A stretch of 64,000 bases of DNA from Arthrobacter sp. Leaf141 (GTDB lineage Bacteria > Actinomycetota > Actinomycetes > Actinomycetales > Micrococcaceae). The translations under genes were made by a program, and so were the position numbers. The stretch covers positions 537 through 64,536 of the forward strand of contig NZ_LMOL01000009.1 of the NCBI RefSeq assembly GCF_001424565.1, read 5' to 3'. How positions within the stretch are numbered: the first letter of the stretch is position 1; each line of letters begins with the position of its first letter. A model generated the notes under the pieces. The model was not told where the DNA came from, ran no database searches, and worked only from the letters and a program-made list of their open reading frames with translations. Shown here one piece after another: positions 59,683-64,000 of the stretch.

Positions 59683-60663
59683 GTGATGCAATCCCCCCTC
59701 CCCGTGCGCGACGGCGTCAACGCGACCCGCCTGCGCCTCCCGGACGGGGGCCCGTGGGAGACCGCCATGGACTACATGATGCACCGGTGGGGCCACATCG
59801 ACCCGCAGGGCATCGAGGACAGGTTCGACGCCGGCGAAATCGTCGGCGAGGGCGGCGTTCCGCTGGACCGGACCACGCCGCTTCGGGACCACACCTTCAT
59901 CTGGTATTACCGCTCCCTTCCCCCGGAGACCCGGATTCCGGTGGAGCTGGACATCCTGCACCAGGACGGGCACCTGCTGGTGGTGGACAAGCCGCATTTC
60001 CTCCCCACCACCCCCGGCGGCACCTACATCCAGGAGTCGGCGCTGGTGCGCCTGCGGAACCAGCTGGACCTGCCGGACCTGATCCCCATGCACCGGCTGG
60101 ACCGGATGACGGCCGGGGTGCTGCTCTTTTCCACCAACCCGGACACCCGCGGCAAGTACCAGGTCCTCTTCGAAAAGCGGCAGGTGCAGAAGGACTACGA
60201 GTGTGTGTCCGCGGCCCAGCCGGCGCCGGGCCATCCCGACGTCGGCTTTCCCGTGGTGGTCCGCAACCGGATGACCAAGTCCCGCAGCTACCTCCTGGCC
60301 GAGGTTGTTGACGGCGAACCGAACGCGGAAACCCGCATCGAAAAGCTGGAAACGTTCGACGGCGGCACCCCCGGAAGTGCGCCGCTGGCCAGATACCGGC
60401 TCGAGCCGCACACCGGAAAGACCCACCAGCTCCGGGTCCACATGGCCTCGCTGGGACTGGGCATCGTGAACGACTCCTTCTACCCTGACCTGCTGGACAA
60501 GGCACCGGATGACTACTCCCGGCCCCTGCAGCTCCTGGCCCGGGGCATCCGGTTCGTGGATCCCATCACCGCCAAAGCAGTGGAATACCGCAGCGGCCGC
60601 GAACTCAGCGAGGCAGTCCGACAAAGTGCGGTACCTTGTGGCAATGGACTTCGGCAGCGCTGA
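59683..60663 (+). CDS. RluA-family pseudouridine synthase
   Basis: This is a 326-residue RNA pseudouridine synthase. The catalytic Asp is residue 140 in MHRLDRMTAGVLLFS. Other family text is DILHQDGHLLVVDKPHFLP, QKDYECVSA and LEPHTGKTHQLRVHMASLGL. There is no N-terminal S4 domain, but residues 25-75 form a short alpha/beta extension in which the family's S4 would lie. A TAGAAT -10 at 59671-59676 would start transcription near the GTG-ATG at 59683-59688, so translation may be leaderless. The exact rRNA or tRNA target is not predictable. Confidence 0.9.
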   Translation: MMQSPLPVRDGVNATRLRLPDGGPWETAMDYMMHRWGHIDPQGIEDRFDAGEIVGEGGVPLDRTTPLRDHTFIWYYRSLPPETRIPVELDILHQDGHLLVVDKPHFLPTTPGGTYIQESALVRLRNQLDLPDLIPMHRLDRMTAGVLLFSTNPDTRGKYQVLFEKRQVQKDYECVSAAQPAPGHPDVGFPVVVRNRMTKSRSYLLAEVVDGEPNAETRIEKLETFDGGTPGSAPLARYRLEPHTGKTHQLRVHMASLGLGIVNDSFYPDLLDKAPDDYSRPLQLLARGIRFVDPITAKAVEYRSGRELSEAVRQSAVPCGNGLRQR

Positions 60664-61261
60664 CAGCTGGGGGGCGGCGATCTACTTCTGGATCATCCCC
60701 GCGGTGCTTGGCGACGCCATCTTCCCGCCCATCCCTTCCGAGATGGTGGTGATCACCGCCGGTGCCCTCTCGGCTGACGGCCGCGCCAACTTCTTCCTGA
60801 TTACCGCCCTGTCCGCCCTGGCATCCTGGGTGGGCGACATGGTGGTGTTCCAGCTGTTCCGCCGGCGGCTCAGCCACATCCTGGACCGCTGGAAGTGGGG
60901 CCGGAAGGTCCACCGCGGCATCCACCAGGGCCTGGCGAAAGCCGGCCGGTCCTCCACCTACGGCACCATCATCGGCGCCAGGTTCCTCCCTGGCGGCAGG
61001 CTGGCCACGTGCGCGGCGGCAGGCATCGCCAACGTGTCGCTGCGGGGCTTCAGCCTGTGCGCAGGCCTGGGCGCCATCGTGTGGGCGTTCTGGCTGGTGG
61101 GCCTGGGCTATTTCACGGGTTCGGCCACGCGCCTGCCGTTCTGGGCAAGTTCGCTGATCGGTGTAGCGCTGGGCCTGGTGATCGGCGCCGTCGTCGGCAT
61201 CATTGTGACCCGGCGGCGCGGCGACCGCTCCCCCGTGGAGGAAACCGGCCCCTTGGCCTGA
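60644..61261 (+). CDS. DedA-family membrane protein
   Basis: This is a 205-residue integral membrane protein of the DedA/VTT superfamily. IFPPIPSEMVVITAGAL carries the conserved acidic residue in a re-entrant loop, and GARFLPGGRLATCAAAG carries the family's R-F-x-P-G-x-R motif. About five hydrophobic segments and a basic tail are visible. The start is uncertain: ATG 60644 lies within the end of the pseudouridine synthase gene, and GTG 60626 is an alternative. Bacterial members move or flip lipid carriers such as undecaprenyl phosphate; substrate choice here is unknown. Confidence 0.88.
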   Translation: MDFGSADSWGAAIYFWIIPAVLGDAIFPPIPSEMVVITAGALSADGRANFFLITALSALASWVGDMVVFQLFRRRLSHILDRWKWGRKVHRGIHQGLAKAGRSSTYGTIIGARFLPGGRLATCAAAGIANVSLRGFSLCAGLGAIVWAFWLVGLGYFTGSATRLPFWASSLIGVALGLVIGAVVGIIVTRRRGDRSPVEETGPLA

Positions 61262-61274
61262 TCCGGGCGGCGCG

Positions 61275-61580
61275 TCAGACGGGCGCCCAGCGGCCGCGGT
61301 TGCGCCGGAGCACCAGCAGCGCACCGGTCAGCGCCACGCGTTCGACGGCGTCGCGCATCATGGCGGCCGACTGCAGCGCCTGCTGGTTCTCGCCGCTGTA
61401 TTCGGTGGGCTCCACCAGGAACCGCAGGTGCAGCTGCGGAACGCCTCCGGCCAATTGCAGCTGGTGCGATTCCACGTGGTGGCGGGTGCCCAGCGCCTCC
61501 ACGGCGGCGTCCATCACGGCCTCCGGCGGGTTCCCTGGCCGGAGCCCGGTGATCTTGAGGCGGGTCTGGAACGAAGGCAT
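61275..61580 (-). CDS. Small conserved actinobacterial protein
   Basis: This 101-residue soluble protein reads like one alpha/beta domain (FQTRLKITGLRPGNPPEAVM, DAAVEALGTRHHVESHQLQL, PQLHLRFLVEPTEYSGENQQ). The C terminus is LRRNRGRWAPV. The ATG start at 61580 has GGGTTGGGG upstream, a weak site. It is convergent with the DedA gene and separated from the PEP carboxylase gene by a hairpin. I cannot name a function. Confidence 0.7.
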   Translation of the reverse strand: MPSFQTRLKITGLRPGNPPEAVMDAAVEALGTRHHVESHQLQLAGGVPQLHLRFLVEPTEYSGENQQALQSAAMMRDAVERVALTGALLVLRRNRGRWAPV

Positions 61581-61600
61581 GCCCCAACCCTATCCAACCC

Positions 61601-61665
61601 CCGTTGCGCTATCACCTACGGTCCCTATCCGACCCGGATGGGGACCATAGGTGATAGCGCAACGG
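61601..61665. repeat. Long intergenic hairpin downstream of ppc
   Basis: The arms 61601-61625 and 61641-61665 pair at 24 of 25 positions around a 15-nt loop, flanked by C-rich and G-rich ends. It lies 20 bp after the ppc stop on the minus strand, so a terminator role is possible although no T-run follows. It resembles the hairpins at 31.9 and 42.2 kb in design but not in sequence. Confidence 0.85.
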
Positions 61666-61684
61666 GAGGGGTGGGGGGTTAGCG

Positions 61685-64000
61685 TTAGCCCGTGTTGCGC
61701 AGGCCCGCTGCAACACCGTTGACGGTGATGAGCATGGCCCGCTGGAGGCGTTCGTCGATTTCCGCGCCGCTGATGGTGCCGGCTTCGGCCCGGACTCGGC
61801 GCAGCAGTTCCACCTGCAGGTAGCTGATGGGGTCCAGGTACTGGTCCCGGATCTCGAGGGAGCGCTTGAGCGTGGGCTGGGCGTCCAGGAGCAGGTGCTC
61901 GCCGGTGAGGATCTGGATCTCGGCCACCGTGAGCTCGTATTCCTCCCGGATGGTGCGGAAGATGTGGTGCAGCTCTTCCGGAACCAGGGTGGCCACGTAG
62001 TAGCCGGCGATGTCCAGGTCCGTCTTGGCCAGGGTCATCTCCACGTTCGACAGCACTGAACGGAAGAAGTGCCAGTGCTCCATCATTTCCACCAGGTGCC
62101 CGGCATTTCCTGCCTCCCGGGCAGCTTTGAGGCCGGAGCCCACCCCGAACCAGCCGGGCACAATCTGCCTGGACTGCGTCCAGCCGAACACCCACGGGAT
62201 GGCGCGGAGGCCACCCAGGCCGGCGCCGGAGTCGGGCCGCTTGGACGGGCGGGAGCCGATGTTCAGGGAACCCAGCTGCTCCACGGGGGTGGAGGCCATG
62301 AAGTAGGCGGGCAGGTCCGGGTGGTCCACAAGCTTCCGGTACCGCTCGAACGCTGCGTCGGAGACGGTTTCCATCACCTGGCCGTAGCGTTCGCGTTGCC
62401 CGGCGGACGTCCGGGGATCCCGGTGCAGGGCCGAACCCTGGAGCACCGCGGCGAGGGACAGTTCCAGGTTTTCCCGGGCCAGCTCGGGCAGGGAGTATTT
62501 GTCCGCGATGACCTCACCCTGTTCGGTGAACTTGATTTCGCCTTCCAGGACGCCGTTGGGCTGGGCCAGGATGGCATCATAGGTGGGCCCGCCGCCGCGG
62601 CCCACTGATCCGCCGCGGCCGTGGAACAGGCGGACCCGCACCCCGTGCTTGGCGGCAATGTCGCGCAGCTTCCGCTGGGTCTTGTGGATCTCCCACTGGC
62701 TGGTCATGACGCCGGATTCCTTGTTGGAGTCCGAGTAGCCCAGCATGACTTCCTGCACGTCGCCGCGCAGCCGCACCAGGTCGCGGTAGGAGGGGACGGA
62801 GAGCAGCTGGTCGATGATCTCGGCGGAGGCCCGCAGTTCCTCAACGGTCTCCAGCAGCGGCGCGAAGCCGATCTTGGCGTACGGATTCTCCCCGAAAAGG
62901 TTCACCAGGCCGGCTTCCCGGGCCAGGACTGCGGCGGCCAGGACATCGTCAGCGCCCCGGGTCATGGAGATGATGTAGGTCTCGATGACGTCGGGCCCGT
63001 AGGTCTTCAGCGCGCGACGGACCTCGCGGAAGACGTCGTAGGTCCCGTCGGCGGCGCCGTCGAGCTTGATCGGGTGACCCGACAGCGGCCGGCGGGACGC
63101 CAGCTCGGAGCCGAGCACCTCGAACCGCTCTTCGCGGCTCAGTTCGGCGTACCGGACCCCGGGCCCGCCCAGCCGGTCCATCAGCTGGCCCACGGCGTCG
63201 TGGTGGTGGTCCGCGTGTTCGCGGATGTCCAGGGTGGCCAGGTGCAGGCCGAAGGAGGCAATGGCGCGGCGGACGCGGGCCAGGGCACCGTCAGCGGCAA
63301 GGGTGGCCGAGTGGTTCCGGAGCGAGAGTTCCAGCAGGTCAAGGTCCGCCAGGAGCTCGTCGGTACCGCTGTAGTCCCGGCCGTGTTCGTGGTTCGACCC
63401 GGCCGCAACCCGCTTGCCGGTGTTTATCAGCTTGGCTTTGATGCAGGTCAGCTTGAGCCGGTAAGGCTCCTGGGCGTTCAGTTCCAGGACCCGCTTGTCC
63501 AGGCCGGGCAGCTTCGCGAGGTCTGCGTCGATGGAATCCAGGAGTTCCTTGTCCGCCCCGGCCAGCGCCGTGGAGTTGGAAAGGATGGAGATCAGCTCGT
63601 CGATCATGCCGATGCTGATCCGGACCGCATGCTGGTTCTGGATCTGGAGGATTTCCCGGGTCACCCCGGCGGTGACGTTGGGGTTGCCGTCCCGGTCACC
63701 GCCAATCCAGGAGCCGAAGCGGATGGGGGCGTCCTTGGCGGCAAGGCTGACGCCGTGCTCGCCCAGCAGCTCCGAGAATTCGGTCAGCATTTCGGGCATG
63801 GCGTCCGTCAGGATGCTGCCCAGGTAATAGATGGCGTTGCGGGCTTCGTCCACGGGGGTGGGCCGGACCTGGCGGAGCTCATCGGTCTGCCACATCTGGT
63901 CGATCACCTCTGCCAGTTGGCGGTCCTGCCGCCGGCGTGCCGTGGTGCCCTCGGTGGTGTGCTCGGCCAGCACGTCCGACAGCTTGCGGATCTTGTCCAG
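61685..64000 (-). CDS. ppc: Phosphoenolpyruvate carboxylase (5' end outside window)
   Basis: The C-terminal ~771 residues are present; the frame is open to the window edge ([14 protein letters not shown] precedes the first internal Val start). The enzyme adds bicarbonate to PEP to make oxaloacetate. Visible motifs are [63 protein letters not shown] (the mobile loop essential for catalysis), [11 protein letters not shown] and the C terminus ending in Asn-Thr-Gly (LRNTG), as in this family. The TAHPTE His motif must lie outside. Nothing suggests damage. Confidence 0.97.
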   Translation of the reverse strand: MDKIRKLSDVLAEHTTEGTTARRRQDRQLAEVIDQMWQTDELRQVRPTPVDEARNAIYYLGSILTDAMPEMLTEFSELLGEHGVSLAAKDAPIRFGSWIGGDRDGNPNVTAGVTREILQIQNQHAVRISIGMIDELISILSNSTALAGADKELLDSIDADLAKLPGLDKRVLELNAQEPYRLKLTCIKAKLINTGKRVAAGSNHEHGRDYSGTDELLADLDLLELSLRNHSATLAADGALARVRRAIASFGLHLATLDIREHADHHHDAVGQLMDRLGGPGVRYAELSREERFEVLGSELASRRPLSGHPIKLDGAADGTYDVFREVRRALKTYGPDVIETYIISMTRGADDVLAAAVLAREAGLVNLFGENPYAKIGFAPLLETVEELRASAEIIDQLLSVPSYRDLVRLRGDVQEVMLGYSDSNKESGVMTSQWEIHKTQRKLRDIAAKHGVRVRLFHGRGGSVGRGGGPTYDAILAQPNGVLEGEIKFTEQGEVIADKYSLPELARENLELSLAAVLQGSALHRDPRTSAGQRERYGQVMETVSDAAFERYRKLVDHPDLPAYFMASTPVEQLGSLNIGSRPSKRPDSGAGLGGLRAIPWVFGWTQSRQIVPGWFGVGSGLKAAREAGNAGHLVEMMEHWHFFRSVLSNVEMTLAKTDLDIAGYYVATLVPEELHHIFRTIREEYELTVAEIQILTGEHLLLDAQPTLKRSLEIRDQYLDPISYLQVELLRRVRAEAGTISGAEIDERLQRAMLITVNGVAAGLRNTG

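Overview
The window is high-GC actinobacterial DNA. Arthrobacter or Pseudarthrobacter is the likely source, judged from codon use, GTG/TTG starts, YczR/YczE, Lhr, ManD and the Corynebacterium-like sialic acid locus; this is a judgement from reading and no database search was run. About 44 protein genes and one tRNA can be supported.

1-9.5 kb is an accessory region. A tRNA-Ser(CGA) with a terminator is followed by a visibly AT-richer stretch of small membrane and lipoprotein genes, and then by a very large Rhs/YD-repeat polymorphic toxin on the minus strand. A three-helix membrane protein (the likely immunity protein) overlaps the toxin stop. Downstream of it I see two degraded copies of the toxin's C-terminal end, one directly upstream of a second putative membrane immunity gene. 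This looks like a small graveyard of displaced tip-immunity cassettes. A WXG100 protein is encoded just upstream of the toxin.

9.7-20.4 kb, divergent from the toxin operon, is a compact four-gene type VII (EssC-type) secretion-like locus. It encodes a 951-residue exported coiled-coil protein, a membrane-anchored type-1 periplasmic-binding-fold protein, an FHA-containing three-ATPase FtsK/EssC-like motor, and an intact Ser/Thr kinase with one membrane helix and an extracellular domain, a layout like the pseudokinase EssB. No EccB, EccD, EccE or mycosin is visible. The toxin, WXG100 protein and motor together are the most interesting system here.

20.5-34.5 kb is a complete sialic acid locus: a large secreted sialidase (nanH), a second sialidase without a signal peptide, a peptide-type ABC transporter with a fused permease-ATPase (siaEFGI), nanA, nanK, nanE and the FadR-type regulator nanR.

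34.6-42.2 kb is a glucuronate/mannonate operon (uxaC, uxuB, manD and a gluconokinase-GH3 glycosidase fusion) with a LacI-family regulator and a clear LacI-type operator.

42.3-64 kb is mostly housekeeping and conserved genes: an MFS exporter with a MarR regulator and operator, a GYD protein, two conserved proteins of unknown function, nitronate monooxygenase, a YcnI copper-type pair, a DUF4232 lipoprotein, Lhr helicase plus an Nei-type glycosylase, the yczE/yczR divergent pair, an ArsR-SRPBCC pair, an RluA-family pseudouridine synthase, a DedA protein, and phosphoenolpyruvate carboxylase running off the right edge. Three long, nearly perfect intergenic hairpins (31.9, 42.2 and 61.6 kb) are a recurring structural oddity.
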